A DNA stretch of 35,121 nucleotides from contig JAHDPO010000006.1 of assembly GCA_018434325.1 (NCBI GenBank), forward strand, positions 95,668-130,788, read 5' to 3'. The translations under genes were made by a program, and so were the position numbers. This stretch comes from Clostridia bacterium. GTDB taxonomy: Bacteria > Bacillota > Peptococcia > DRI-13 > UBA5745. How positions within the stretch are numbered: position 1 is the stretch's first letter; each line of letters begins with the position of its first letter. Shown in pieces: positions 1 through 8,674 of this stretch. The notes under the pieces were generated by a model. That model had not been told where the DNA came from, did no database searches, and was given only the letters and a program-made list of their open reading frames with translations.

Positions 1-1497
1 GGTGGCGCCGGTGCTGATTTCCTCCAGCACCAGGCTTTCGGCAATGCGTCCGCCCAGCAGGGTTTTGACGTCGTCCAGGAGCTTGCCTCTGGGAATGTAA
101 TTCGTATCCCGGTCCGGCAGCATCAGGGTATAGCCCCCGGCTCGGCCTCTGGGTACAATGGATACTTTGTGGATGGGGTCCGTATGGGCCAAAAGGGCGG
201 CTACCAGAGTATGGCCGGATTCATGGTAAGCCACCAGACGCTGGTCGTAAGCCGTGACTTTCCGTGATTTTTTCTCAGGGCCGGCAATGGTCCGCTCAAT
301 GGCTTCTTCCAATTCGGTCATGGAGACCTTTTTCTTGTTGCGGCGGGCTGCCAAAAGGGCGGCTTCATTCATTAAATTAGCCAGATCGGCGCCGGTGAAA
401 CCGGGGGTGCGCTTGGCCAATATCTCCAGGTCTACCCCTTCTTCCAAAGGCTTGCCTTTGCTGTGGACCTTAAGGATAGCTTTGCGTCCGTCCAGATCGG
501 GGGCGTCCACCACTACCTGGCGGTCAAAACGGCCGGGCCGCAGTAAAGCCGGATCCAAAATATCCGGGCGGTTGGTGGCGGCAATAATAATGATGCTCTC
601 GTTGACGGTGAAGCCGTCCATTTCCACCAGCAACTGGTTTAATGTCTGCTCTCTCTCGTCATGGCCGCCGCCTAAACCGGCGCCTCTTTGACGGCCGACG
701 GCGTCGATCTCATCGATGAAAACGATACAGGGGCTGTTTTTCTTGGCCTGATCAAAAAGATCCCGCACCCGGGAAGCGCCCACGCCCACAAACATTTCGA
801 CGAAGTCAGAGCCGCTGATGCTGAAGAAAGGCACCCCCGCCTCGCCGGCCAAAGCTCTGGCCAGCAGGGTTTTACCGGTACCCGGCATACCGATAAGCAG
901 TACGCCCTTGGGGATTTTAGCGCCGATGGCGATAAATTTGTCGGGGTTTTTCAGGAAGTCCACCACTTCCTGAAGCTCTTCTTTGACCTCCCCTATGCCG
1001 GCTACATCGGCAAAGGTGATGCGCTTTTTGTCGTAAGTCTGCAATTTAGCCCTGCTTTTGCCGAACTGCATGGCCTTGCCGCCGCTTTGGGTCTGCTGCA
1101 GCATAAAAAACATCAGGGCTACCAATAAGATCATCGGAACAAAGTTCAGCAAAAAGCTGAAGATTGCATTTTGAGGTACCGGCTTCTGATAAAAAGGGAT
1201 ATTTTTTTCTTTGATCAGCTCCGTGAGCTGCTCATCAAAAGGCGGCGCCACAAGCTCAAAGGTTGTGCCATCTGCCAGGGTGCCTTTAATTTCTTTAACG
1301 TCGGATTTTTGTACCACATCAAGGGAAGCCACCTTACCTTGCTGCAGAGCCTGAATAAATAAATTATAGTCGCCTTTAAAAGGATCAGGATCTGCTTCTT
1401 TACTGCTTAGACCATTCATAAAAGACAGGGCCAAAACAACAATCAGCGAAAATAGTGCCAAATTTCTTAACGCTGCATTCCGATATGAACGATTCAC
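1..1497 (-). CDS. ftsH: ATP-dependent zinc metalloprotease FtsH (C-terminus beyond window)
   Basis: Membrane-anchored AAA+ protease that degrades misfolded membrane proteins and some regulators. The 499 residues present run from the N-terminus into the protease domain; the last 100 or more residues are lost at the window edge. Visible in order: a transmembrane segment at about residues 9-28, an extracytoplasmic stretch, a second transmembrane segment near residues 110-130, Walker A GMPGTGKT at 203-210 (Met replaces the usual second residue Pro), the zinc motif HESGH at 425-429 (plus-strand 211-225), and the conserved GRIAE...STGA stretch at the edge. The start is GTG at 1497, chosen because GGGAGGAGG lies 8 bases upstream and translation gives [17 protein letters not shown] followed by the membrane segment. 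It lies 113 bases downstream of tilS, the usual tilS-ftsH neighbourhood, but hpt, which often sits between them, is absent. Confidence 0.96.
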   Translation of the reverse strand, partial: MNRSYRNAALRNLALFSLIVVLALSFMNGLSSKEADPDPFKGDYNLFIQALQQGKVASLDVVQKSDVKEIKGTLADGTTFELVAPPFDEQLTELIKEKNIPFYQKPVPQNAIFSFLLNFVPMILLVALMFFMLQQTQSGGKAMQFGKSRAKLQTYDKKRITFADVAGIGEVKEELQEVVDFLKNPDKFIAIGAKIPKGVLLIGMPGTGKTLLARALAGEAGVPFFSISGSDFVEMFVGVGASRVRDLFDQAKKNSPCIVFIDEIDAVGRQRGAGLGGGHDEREQTLNQLLVEMDGFTVNESIIIIAATNRPDILDPALLRPGRFDRQVVVDAPDLDGRKAILKVHSKGKPLEEGVDLEILAKRTPGFTGADLANLMNEAALLAARRNKKKVSMTELEEAIERTIAGPEKKSRKVTAYDQRLVAYHESGHTLVAALLAHTDPIHKVSIVPRGRAGGYTLMLPDRDTNYIPRGKLLDDVKTLLGGRIAESLVLEEISTGAT

Positions 1498-1610
1498 TCT
1501 TAGCCTCCTCCCGGCTTTTTTATGGTTGCCATAAGCACAAATTGTGCATTTTTTCCCATTAGGAATTAGCGTCTGACTCAACGCATTTTATAATGATATC
1601 ATGATTGTTT

Positions 1611-3068
1611 TTATTTTTCAAGAAAGTAAAGGATATATTGCAACGGATTCTCATTTTTTCCGCAAGCTTTATTTTCCTCGTTGATTTGTTGTTCAAAAGG
1701 CCCCAGCGCCTTGCTTAAACCGGGTACCCACAACACTTGGGAACCCCAGGCCAGAAGCGGTAAAAATTCCCGCAGCTCTTGGGAAACTTTTTTTTCGTTA
1801 AAAAGGTCTTTGAGTTTTTTGCGGCCGTAAGGCAGTAAAAGCCAATCGCCGGGCCGGCGGCGGCGCAGAACAGGCCAGTCTTGGTCCTGGGGCCAGCGGC
1901 AAATATACTCGTCAAGGATTTTCTCCGGCGAATCAGGACCGCTATGGCCGGAGGCTTCTTGCCGGCAAACCCTGATGGCCGCCCTGCCGCCGGCGATGGC
2001 CAAGGGGCTGCCGGGAAGGACGGCCTGTTCCCGAAAGCCCGGCGGGCTGCCATCCTTCTGCTCTTCTATGATAAGGCAGCCTTTTTCTTTTTTGACTCGC
2101 AGGCCCCCGGCCGCTTCCGCCCGGGCTCCGCTCCGTCCCCCTGCGGCCAAATCATAGATCCGCTGGATGCCGGCATAGTCCGTTTCCCTATCTAACCATA
2201 AACGCAAAGCCCTTCTGGCCAGTACCGGATCCAACTGCAGCAAGGCCTCTGCCGCCAAGCCCCTTCGTTCTTGAGCGCCGGGGGTCAGGCCTGCCAAAAG
2301 CTCCAGAATCTCCGGGTTTTCCAGAGGCTGCAGCATTTTTTCTAAAGCCTGGGCCGCCAGCCCGTCTAAAAAACGATCCTCCTGACGGATCAGCTCCGCC
2401 AGCCTGCCTACGGCAGCGCCGAACCGGGGGTTGCATTCCTTGAGCACGGGAATCACCTGGCGGCGCAGACGATTGCGCAAATAGGCCTGGTCTTCATTGC
2501 TGCTATCCTGCCGGGGTTCCAAGCCCAGCTCTGCGATATAATCCAGGATCTCACGGCGGCTGATCTCCAGCAAGGGCCGGATATAAGGCAGCCGCACAGG
2601 CCAAATTCCTCCCAGGCCTCGAAGACCGGCGCCGTTGATCATATGGATTAATACGGTTTCCGCCTGATCATCCCGGTGATGGCCCAGGGCGATGACCTGC
2701 CCCCCCCATTTTTGCAGCGTTTGTCCCAGAAAACGGCGGCGGGCTTGGCGGGCCGCTGCCTCCGGCGATTGACCGGCTTTGACTTCCCGGTGGCCGGGCC
2801 AATAACCGCGAAAAAAAATGACATTCTGCTTGCGGCAGAAATCCTCAGCCCAGTCGGCATCCTGCCGGGAAGCTTCTCCCCGCAGACCGTGATCCAAATG
2901 AGCGCAGGCCAGCTCCAGACCCCATTCTTCTTTTATCGCTAAAAATGCACACAGCAAAGCCAGGGAATCGGGGCCTCCCGAAAAAGCCACCAATACCCGG
3001 CTGCCTTTGTCAACCATCTGATAATGCAGAAGGGTTTCTGCCATTTTTTTAGGTAAGGCTGTGGGCAA
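1611..3068 (-). CDS. tilS: tRNA(Ile)-lysidine synthase TilS
   Basis: Modifies C34 of the CAU-anticodon isoleucine tRNA to lysidine with ATP and lysine, so that it decodes AUA. The N-terminal PP-loop ATPase domain carries SGGPDS at residues 30-35, and further on the family motif LGHHRDDQAET. A middle substrate-binding region and a C-terminal TilS domain (about 400-470, RRRRPGDWLLLP...KKLKDLF) follow. At 485 residues it is close to the B. subtilis enzyme. The start is TTG at 3068: GGGAGG sits 5 bases upstream and the protein then begins shortly before the PP-loop, as usual. It is probably cotranscribed with ftsH. Confidence 0.95.
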   Translation of the reverse strand: MPTALPKKMAETLLHYQMVDKGSRVLVAFSGGPDSLALLCAFLAIKEEWGLELACAHLDHGLRGEASRQDADWAEDFCRKQNVIFFRGYWPGHREVKAGQSPEAAARQARRRFLGQTLQKWGGQVIALGHHRDDQAETVLIHMINGAGLRGLGGIWPVRLPYIRPLLEISRREILDYIAELGLEPRQDSSNEDQAYLRNRLRRQVIPVLKECNPRFGAAVGRLAELIRQEDRFLDGLAAQALEKMLQPLENPEILELLAGLTPGAQERRGLAAEALLQLDPVLARRALRLWLDRETDYAGIQRIYDLAAGGRSGARAEAAGGLRVKKEKGCLIIEEQKDGSPPGFREQAVLPGSPLAIAGGRAAIRVCRQEASGHSGPDSPEKILDEYICRWPQDQDWPVLRRRRPGDWLLLPYGRKKLKDLFNEKKVSQELREFLPLLAWGSQVLWVPGLSKALGPFEQQINEENKACGKNENPLQYILYFLEK

Positions 3069-3137
3069 ACCGTCCTCCCGGCTGCGGAAGTTTTCGTGTC
3101 TGGCTGCATAAATCTCATCAATCTATGCAACTAGATA

Positions 3138-3416
3138 CTAGTGACGAATCAAAGATCTTACCGATTCATTATAGGATTTAGCCACATTATAATAACCGTT
3201 ATTGGCCAGTTCCGCCACTACAAAATAATGGATTTCCTTTGAAGGGACTTCGTCTGTATAATACCGGCTGATTCTGCCGGTAACGCCTTTCGTTATGATG
3301 CGAATATTGCCTGAGCTCATGGGCTCGCCAATTTCATCGGAGGTAGTCTCCAGGGAAGCTCGTATCTTGTCTTCATTAAATTCTTGACTTGAACCATTTC
3401 TCTTTAATACAATCAC
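3138..3416 (-). CDS. Stand-alone ATP-cone domain protein
   Basis: A 92-residue protein that is almost entirely one ATP-cone domain (MIVLKRNGSSQEFNEDKIRA at the start). This nucleotide-binding fold is normally found at the N-terminus of anaerobic ribonucleotide reductases and in the repressor NrdR. No NrdR-type zinc ribbon and no reductase domain are attached. The frame is open upstream to a GTG at 3440, but AAGGAGG lies inside that extension, 8 bases before the GTG at 3416, so 3416 is the likely start. The gene lies 69 bases upstream of tilS on the same strand. A role in sensing ATP/dATP is plausible from the fold; the partner is unknown. Confidence 0.85.
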   Translation of the reverse strand: MIVLKRNGSSQEFNEDKIRASLETTSDEIGEPMSSGNIRIITKGVTGRISRYYTDEVPSKEIHYFVVAELANNGYYNVAKSYNESVRSLIRH

Positions 3417-3450
3417 GGAAACTGCCTCCTTAATTATCACCTTTTGACTT

Positions 3451-3456
3451 ATTATA
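3451..3456 (-). promoter_or_regulatory. Candidate -10 element for the ATP-cone gene
   Basis: On the minus strand this reads TATAAT, about 35 bases upstream of the chosen start at 3416. No good -35 is visible at the correct spacing (TGTTAA at best). The surrounding CGTTATAA string also occurs in the intergenic repeats at 25.6 and 32.7 kb. Confidence 0.4.
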
Positions 3457-3491
3457 ACGCCTCCCGGACAAATTTAACAGGGCAATTTAAT

Positions 3492-3519
3492 TTGATTTCC
3501 TGGGCAGCCGTGATATAAT
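3492..3519 (+). promoter_or_regulatory. Sigma-A-type promoter for the zinc-ribbon/asd genes
   Basis: TTGATT (3492-3497), a 16-base spacer, then TATAAT (3514-3519). It lies 56 bases upstream of the zinc-ribbon gene and is divergent from the ATP-cone gene. Confidence 0.65.
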
Positions 3520-3575
3520 TTCATGATAGATGAATACATTAAAAGCGGATATATCATCCTTGAGGAGTGTTGGAC

Positions 3576-3968
3576 ATGCATTGGCTACGAAAATTCATGG
3601 AGGGCAGAAATGGCGCCGATCAATTCTTATTTGCTCTCTTAATCATTTATTGGCCCTTCTCTTTGGCCGGCCGCCTGACCGGCATCAGCATTTTTGGCTC
3701 TCTGGCCTTAGCCTGTCTGATCTTTGCCATTTTCCGTTTTTTATCGAAAAACAGGGCCCGCCGGCAGGCAGAAAACCAGCAGTTCCTTAAGCTTTGGCAG
3801 CCCTTTGCCCGCTGGTCCGGCCAATACCTGCGCCGGGTCAAGGAGTTCAAGACCCATCGTTATTTTAAATGCCCCGGCTGCAGCCAGACCCTGCGGCTGC
3901 CGGCAGGCAAAGGCAAAATCACCATTCGCTGTCCCAAGTGCGACACCACCTTTGATAAACGAACCTAA
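3576..3968 (+). CDS. Small membrane protein with C-terminal zinc ribbon
   Basis: A 130-residue protein of unknown function. Two hydrophobic helices lie at about residues 17-55 (FLFALLIIYWPF and ISIFGSLALACLIFAIF), followed by a basic linker and a C-terminal ribbon with CPGC and CPKC, which should hold one zinc ion. The start is the ATG at 3576, preceded by GAGGAG with 8 bases spacing; a GTG nine bases earlier overlaps that site and is less likely. Similar small proteins starting with an 'MxGRxGxDQ'-like motif are known in Clostridia without an assigned role. It is followed after 49 bases by asd and is probably cotranscribed with it. Confidence 0.85.
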   Translation: MHWLRKFMEGRNGADQFLFALLIIYWPFSLAGRLTGISIFGSLALACLIFAIFRFLSKNRARRQAENQQFLKLWQPFARWSGQYLRRVKEFKTHRYFKCPGCSQTLRLPAGKGKITIRCPKCDTTFDKRT

Positions 3969-4017
3969 AATTCAACATAAACAATCAAATCAAAGTGAAA
4001 CGAAGGAGGCTTTCCTA

Positions 4018-5118
4018 ATGAATAACAAACAAAAATGGCAGGTTGGTATCGTCGGCGCTACCGGCATGGTGGGTCAGCGCCTGATCCTTCTGTTAAAGAA
4101 TCATCCCTGGTTTCAGCTGAGCCTTTTGGCCGCCAGCGGCCGTTCTGCCGGCAAAACCTATATGGAGGCCGCCGGCCACCGTTGGTTTATGGATGAGCCG
4201 ATTCCCGACGCGGTCAAAGACATGAAGCTTTACGACGGCGAAAATGACATCAAAGCTATTGCCGGCCAGGTGGATTTCATCTTTTGCGCCGTAGATATGG
4301 ATAAAAAGGCTTTACAGGCTTTGGAGGAGGCTTACGCCAAGGCGGAATGCCCCGTCCTATCCAATAACAGCGCCCATCGCTGGACCGCTGATGTGCCCAT
4401 GATTATTCCCGAGCTGAACCCGGACCACGCCCAGGTAATTCCCCAGCAGCAGCAGCGTCTCGGCTCGGTTCACGGCTTCATCGCCGTCAAATCCAACTGT
4501 TCTCTGCAAAGCTATCTGCCGGCCCTCTGGCCCCTTCATGAAAAATACGGCTTGACGAAAGCTCTGGCCTGTACTTATCAGGCCATTTCCGGCGCCGGCA
4601 AGAATTTTCACACCTGGCCGGAAATGGTGGACAACATCAATCCTCTGATTAAAGGCGAAGAGGAAAAAAGCGAGCAGGAGCCGCTAAAAATCTGGGGTAA
4701 AGTCACACCCCAAGGCATCCTGCCGGCTGCCGGCCCTTCACTCACTGCCCAATGCCTGCGGGTACCCGTCACCGACGGCCATATGGCGGCAGTCTTTGCC
4801 TCTTTTGAAAAGAAGCCGGATATTGAAGAGATCAAAAAAATCTGGTCCGGCTTTGCCGGCTTGCCCCAGCAGCTTAAGCTGCCCTCGGCTCCCCAGCAGT
4901 TCCTCTATTACTTTGAAGAGGAAGACCGGCCCCAGACCCGCCTGGACCGGGACCGGGAGCAGGGCATGGGCATCTCCATCGGCCGCCTCAGACCCGACAG
5001 CCAATACGACATCAAGTTCGTCTGCCTGTCCCACAATACCCTGCGGGGAGCTGCCGGCGGCAATCTGCTCTTGGCGGAGCTCCTGTGCCAGCAAGGCTAC
5101 ATCAGACAAAACAGATAG
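4018..5118 (+). CDS. asd: Aspartate-semialdehyde dehydrogenase (archaeal/fungal-type)
   Basis: Reduces aspartyl-4-phosphate with NADPH to aspartate semialdehyde, the branch point to lysine/diaminopimelate, threonine and methionine. The 366 residues begin with the nucleotide-binding loop GIVGATGMVGQR (10-21). The catalytic Cys161 lies in KSNCS, Gln188 in CTYQAISGAG, and substrate-side Arg248 and His255 in RVPVTDGH. The length and motif context match the archaeal/fungal subfamily rather than the E. coli type. The open frame extends upstream to 3724, but that stretch only shadows the zinc-ribbon gene; the ATG at 4018 has AAGGAGG with 8 bases spacing. A strong terminator follows at 5147-5191. Confidence 0.93.
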   Translation: MNNKQKWQVGIVGATGMVGQRLILLLKNHPWFQLSLLAASGRSAGKTYMEAAGHRWFMDEPIPDAVKDMKLYDGENDIKAIAGQVDFIFCAVDMDKKALQALEEAYAKAECPVLSNNSAHRWTADVPMIIPELNPDHAQVIPQQQQRLGSVHGFIAVKSNCSLQSYLPALWPLHEKYGLTKALACTYQAISGAGKNFHTWPEMVDNINPLIKGEEEKSEQEPLKIWGKVTPQGILPAAGPSLTAQCLRVPVTDGHMAAVFASFEKKPDIEEIKKIWSGFAGLPQQLKLPSAPQQFLYYFEEEDRPQTRLDRDREQGMGISIGRLRPDSQYDIKFVCLSHNTLRGAAGGNLLLAELLCQQGYIRQNR

Positions 5119-5146
5119 CGCAAACAACGGTATAATCCTGCAAAAC

Positions 5147-5191
5147 AAAAGGGTGCGCCCGGAGATTTTTCCTCCCGGCAGCACCCTTTTT
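5147..5191. terminator. Bidirectional intrinsic terminator between asd and glycerate kinase
   Basis: GGGTGC-GCCCGGAG pairs with CTCCCGGC-A-GCACCC around an ATTTTTC loop, with one mismatch and one bulge. The stem is flanked by A4 on the left and T5 on the right, so it can serve both converging genes. Confidence 0.85.
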
Positions 5192-5213
5192 ATGATCTTT
5201 TAGATATCGTGCA

Positions 5214-6407
5214 TTACTTCGTTTTTTGCACATCTGGGGGAGCAGCGACGGTCAGCGCCGTGCGTGACAAACGCAAGCCTACGGCAACGGCCCGCAGCAG
5301 CCGTTCAGCGGCGGCGCAGACCATGTCCTCAGCCTCAGCCATGGCCTGAGCCAATTCCATAGGAGAGCAAATTGCCGCCTCCGCTGCCGCAATCCCGGCG
5401 GCATAGACATTTCCCAGATCCCGGGCCAAAGAACCGGCCAGAGCCACTACGGGAATGCCAAACTCTCCGGCTTTGCGGGCGATGCCCGCCGGGGTTTTGC
5501 CAAAAGACGACTGCCCGTCCAGCCGTCCTTCGCCGGTGATGACCAAGTCTGTCTGGCTTAGCTTTTCTTCAAAGCCGGCGGCGGTAAGCAGGAAGTCGAT
5601 GCCAGGATAAAGCTTGGCCTTTGCAAAAGCCATCAAGCCAAAACCCAAACCGCCGGCGGCGCCGGCGCCGGGCGCCTTAGCCAGATCTCGCCCCAGGCAG
5701 GCATTAACAAGATCGGCCAGCCGGGCCAGGCCGTCGTCCAGCAAACGTATTTCTTCCGGGCTGCCGCCTTTTTGGGGCCCGTATATCTGAGCCGCTCCTG
5801 TCTCACCGCAAAGGGGATTGGTCACATCACAGAGCACTATAATTTCTGCCGCCAAAATCCTGGAATCTAAAGCGGCCATATCCACATGGCTGATTCGGGC
5901 CAAATCCCGGCCGCCGGCGCCGGGCTCCACCAGCCGCCCCTGCTCATCAAAAAAGCGGACGCCTAAAGCCTGAGCCATACCTAAACCGCCGTCATTGGTA
6001 GCCGAACCGCCGATACCTACATACAGCCGCCGGCAGCCCTGGCCAAGAGCCGCCAACATTAGCTCCCCGGTACCGTAGGTGCTGGCGGACATGATATCCA
6101 GCTGATCCGCGGACAGCAGAGTCAGTCCGGAAGCGGAGGCCATATCGATGACAGCGCTGCCGTCAGGCAAAATCCCGTAAGCCGCCTCGACTTTTTTACC
6201 CAGGGGCCCGCTGACTGCAGTTTGATAAAGCTTGCCCCCCAAGGCCTGAGTCAAAGCCTGGGCCGTACCTTCTCCGCCGTCAGCCACCGGCAGGCAAATA
6301 ATTTCGGCGTCAGGAAACACCTGCAGCACGCCCCGGGCAATGGCTGCCGCAGCTTCGCTGCTGCTGAGGCTGCCTTTGAAAGAATCGCAAGCGATCATGA
6401 TACGCAT
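5214..6407 (-). CDS. Glycerate kinase (GK1/GarK family)
   Basis: Phosphorylates D-glycerate with ATP; the GarK/GlxK family generally yields 2-phosphoglycerate. The 397 residues start MRIMIACDSFKGSLSS, the typical opening, followed by PVADGGEGTAQAL (about 41-53), GIGGSATNDGGLGMAQALG and ITGEGRLDGQSSFGKTP, all family hallmarks. AGGAGA precedes the ATG at 6407 by 11 bases. It is divergent from the TRAP/LarA operon across a 360-base regulatory gap. That suggests, but does not prove, that the operon's product is glycerate or a compound converted to it. It is slightly longer at the C-terminus than the usual 380 residues. Confidence 0.92.
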   Translation of the reverse strand: MRIMIACDSFKGSLSSSEAAAAIARGVLQVFPDAEIICLPVADGGEGTAQALTQALGGKLYQTAVSGPLGKKVEAAYGILPDGSAVIDMASASGLTLLSADQLDIMSASTYGTGELMLAALGQGCRRLYVGIGGSATNDGGLGMAQALGVRFFDEQGRLVEPGAGGRDLARISHVDMAALDSRILAAEIIVLCDVTNPLCGETGAAQIYGPQKGGSPEEIRLLDDGLARLADLVNACLGRDLAKAPGAGAAGGLGFGLMAFAKAKLYPGIDFLLTAAGFEEKLSQTDLVITGEGRLDGQSSFGKTPAGIARKAGEFGIPVVALAGSLARDLGNVYAAGIAAAEAAICSPMELAQAMAEAEDMVCAAAERLLRAVAVGLRLSRTALTVAAPPDVQKTK

Positions 6408-6506
6408 AGGCTTTTTATCTCCTGTCCCCCGTCTTTTTTCAGCTTCTTTTTATCAGGCATCTATAGGATACCAGAGTCAAGCTTTATTGTTAACTGTTTT
6501 CTCCGC

Positions 6507-6530
6507 AAGGACTATGCCAAGGACTATGCC
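6507..6530. repeat. Tandem 12-bp direct repeat in the divergent regulatory gap
   Basis: AAGGACTATGCC occurs twice head to tail (6507-6518 and 6519-6530), about 190 bases upstream of the -24/-12 promoter. It could be a duplicated operator half-site or a slippage product. Confidence 0.6.
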
Positions 6531-6570
6531 AAAGCAAATAGATGAGTTCCTGCTATATTCCTCAATTGTG

Positions 6571-6604
6571 CTTAAGCCTTTGGTTGACTAACCAATGACT
6601 TAAG
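6571..6604. promoter_or_regulatory. 34-bp dyad, candidate activator site or hairpin
   Basis: CTTAAGCCTTTGGTT and AACCAATGACTTAAG are inverted copies (13 of 15 positions match) separated by GACT. The centre is about 128 bases upstream of the -12 element at 6715-6716, a usual distance for a sigma-54 enhancer-binding-protein site. A T-run follows on the plus strand, so a terminator-like hairpin is the alternative, although no plus-strand gene lies upstream to be terminated. Confidence 0.6.
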
Positions 6605-6701
6605 TTTTTTTGGACTCAAAACAAAACAAACTTAACAAATCAAATACAACTCATTTCTAAAAATTACTCTCCTTTTTCTTTTGAAATTTCCCTTTATCAG
6701 T

Positions 6702-6717
6702 TGGTATGTTTTTTGCA
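6702..6717 (+). promoter_or_regulatory. Sigma-54-type (-24/-12) promoter for the TRAP/LarA operon
   Basis: TGGTATGTTTTTTGCA matches the consensus TGGCACG-N4-TTGCW at all specified positions except two (C4 and C6 are T). The invariant GG (6703-6704) and GC (6715-6716) have the required spacing. Transcription would start near 6727, about 40 bases before the TRAP gene. No sigma-54 activator gene is in the window. Confidence 0.65.
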
Positions 6718-6767
6718 TATAAATCAAAGGCAATGACCTTACTAAAAATAAACGGAGTGATAATTCT

Positions 6768-8621
6768 ATGAAAGCTGCGATGAACAAGCTCTATTTTGGC
6801 CTATCGGTTATTTTTGTCTTTTTTCATCTGTACACCGCACTTTTTGGTGTATTGCCCGGTATAGGCCAGCGGGTGGTTCACCTCTGCCTGATTCTCAGCC
6901 TTTACTTTTTAAGTTCATTGGCAAAGGCAGACCGGCCCGGGATCGGCCGTCTTCTGGATTTTCTGTGCATTGCCGCCACGGTGGCCAGTTCAGCTTATAT
7001 TATGTCGATTGAGAAGATGCTGGATTTCCGAGCCGGCGTCATCTTGCCTGCCGATATCGTCTTCGGTCTGATGCTGGTAGTGGTAATGCTGATTGCTTGC
7101 TGGCGGACGGTAGGGTCTTCCCTGACTATCGTGGTGATTGTCTTTATCGCCTATGCCTTTGCCGGCCCTTATCTTCCGGGAATGCTGGCCCATAGCGGCA
7201 TGAGCATCGGCAAATTCTCCCACATTGCCGTTTTAACCACAGACGGCATATTCGGCACACCCTTATACGCTTCCGCCGCCTATGTGGTTCTTTTCATCAT
7301 TTTAGGAGCTCTTTTTAACGAAACCGGCGTAGGCGACTATTTTACCAGCCTTTCAACGGCTGCCTTCGGCAAAATGGTGGGCGGTCCGGCTAAAGTTGCC
7401 GTTATTGCCAGCGGCCTTTTCGGCTCCATCAACGGCAGTGCTATCGCCAATGTTTTGGGTACCGGTACTTTTACTATTCCCATGATGAAACGGGCGGGCT
7501 TCGAGCCTAAGGTTGCCGGCGCCGTGGAGGCCTCCGCTTCCGTAGGCGGCCAAATTATGCCTCCAATCATGGGCGCCACCGCCTTTTTGATGGCGGAGTT
7601 AATCGGCGTTTCTTATTATGAAGTGGCCAAGGCCGCCGCCATTCCCGCCATACTTTACTTTGTCTCAATCTTGATGACGGTGGATATCTACGCCAGAAAG
7701 ATGAAGCTGGGCGGCTCCGTAGACGCCGTACCTTCTCTCAACATCATGATCAGGAAGGCTTATCTGTTTTCGCCTTTAGTCTTATTGGTTATCCTGCTGG
7801 TGCAAAGAATGACCGTCACCCGGGCCGGTATCTACACCATCATCTTTACCTGTATTATTGTCATGCTCAATAAAGAGTCCCGAGTCGACTGGCCCCGTTT
7901 CGTCAAAATTATCGAAGGCTCCGTCTCCGGCGCTACTTCCGTAGCTATTTCCTGCGGCATCGTCGGCATCGTTATCGGCATGGTTATGGCTACGGGCTTA
8001 GGCTTCCGTCTTTCCGGCATCCTCATTGATTTAGCGGCCGGCCGCCTGCTGGTTCTGCTGGTTCTGACCATGATCTGCTCCATCATTCTGGGCATGGGCG
8101 TTCCTACCACAGCAGCTTACCTGGTTCTGGCGGTGCTGGTGGCGCCGGCCCTGATCAAAATGGGCATCTCCGCCATGGCTGCCCATATGTTTGTCCTGTA
8201 TTTCGGCATTGTTTCCGGCATTACTCCGCCAGTGGCCCTGGCCGCCTATACGGCTGCCGGCTTAGCCAAGTGCAGTCCCAATGAATGCGGCTGGCAGGCC
8301 TTCCGCTTAGCTTTGGCCGGTTTCATCATGCCTTTCATGTTTATTTATAATCCCTCTTTACTACTGATGGGTCATTGGACCATCATTGTACGGTCGGTTA
8401 TCACCTCTTTGATCGGCGTTTACTGCCTGGCCTCGGCTCTGGAGGGATTTACGATAAAGTGGCGCATCAATATGGTACAAAGGGTTATGCTGTTTGCTGC
8501 CGCCCTGCTCTTGATTGATAGCGGTCTGGTCACCGATCTGGCGGGCGCCGCCCTTATCATCGTCGTCTTGGGAGATCGGCTTATCCGCAGTAAAAAACAG
8601 CCGACAGAGGCCAGTATATAA
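6768..8621 (+). CDS. TRAP transporter fused permease (DctQM-type, TAXI system)
   Basis: Inner-membrane permease of a tripartite ATP-independent periplasmic (TRAP) transporter, driving uptake with an ion gradient. The 617 residues are strongly hydrophobic throughout. About 130 N-terminal residues with several membrane helices correspond to the small DctQ subunit; the rest is the large DctM subunit, with GGPAKVAVIASGLFGSINGS, EASASVGGQIMPPIMGATAF and GMGVPTTAAYLV, typical of the 4TM/12TM fusion class. The start at 6768 has GGAG upstream. First gene of the operon and partner of the TAXI binding protein, 53 bases downstream. The substrate cannot be read from sequence. Confidence 0.93.
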   Translation: MKAAMNKLYFGLSVIFVFFHLYTALFGVLPGIGQRVVHLCLILSLYFLSSLAKADRPGIGRLLDFLCIAATVASSAYIMSIEKMLDFRAGVILPADIVFGLMLVVVMLIACWRTVGSSLTIVVIVFIAYAFAGPYLPGMLAHSGMSIGKFSHIAVLTTDGIFGTPLYASAAYVVLFIILGALFNETGVGDYFTSLSTAAFGKMVGGPAKVAVIASGLFGSINGSAIANVLGTGTFTIPMMKRAGFEPKVAGAVEASASVGGQIMPPIMGATAFLMAELIGVSYYEVAKAAAIPAILYFVSILMTVDIYARKMKLGGSVDAVPSLNIMIRKAYLFSPLVLLVILLVQRMTVTRAGIYTIIFTCIIVMLNKESRVDWPRFVKIIEGSVSGATSVAISCGIVGIVIGMVMATGLGFRLSGILIDLAAGRLLVLLVLTMICSIILGMGVPTTAAYLVLAVLVAPALIKMGISAMAAHMFVLYFGIVSGITPPVALAAYTAAGLAKCSPNECGWQAFRLALAGFIMPFMFIYNPSLLLMGHWTIIVRSVITSLIGVYCLASALEGFTIKWRINMVQRVMLFAAALLLIDSGLVTDLAGAALIIVVLGDRLIRSKKQPTEASI

Positions 8622-8674
8622 TTGCTCCGGCAATAATATAGCTACAAAGTCATAAGAAATGAGGAGGAAATTCT

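Noticed and set aside
1-1497. Truncated ftsH pseudogene
   Set aside because: The frame is open to the first base and ends only because the window does.
3069-3130. Longer tilS start in an overlapping frame at 3130
   Set aside because: That frame is not the TilS frame; the TTG at 3068 has a good ribosome binding site and gives a normal N-terminus.
3724-4017. N-terminal extension of aspartate-semialdehyde dehydrogenase
   Set aside because: The frame is open, but it lies over the zinc-ribbon gene in another frame; the ATG at 4018 has a strong ribosome binding site and the protein then begins at the usual distance from its nucleotide-binding loop.
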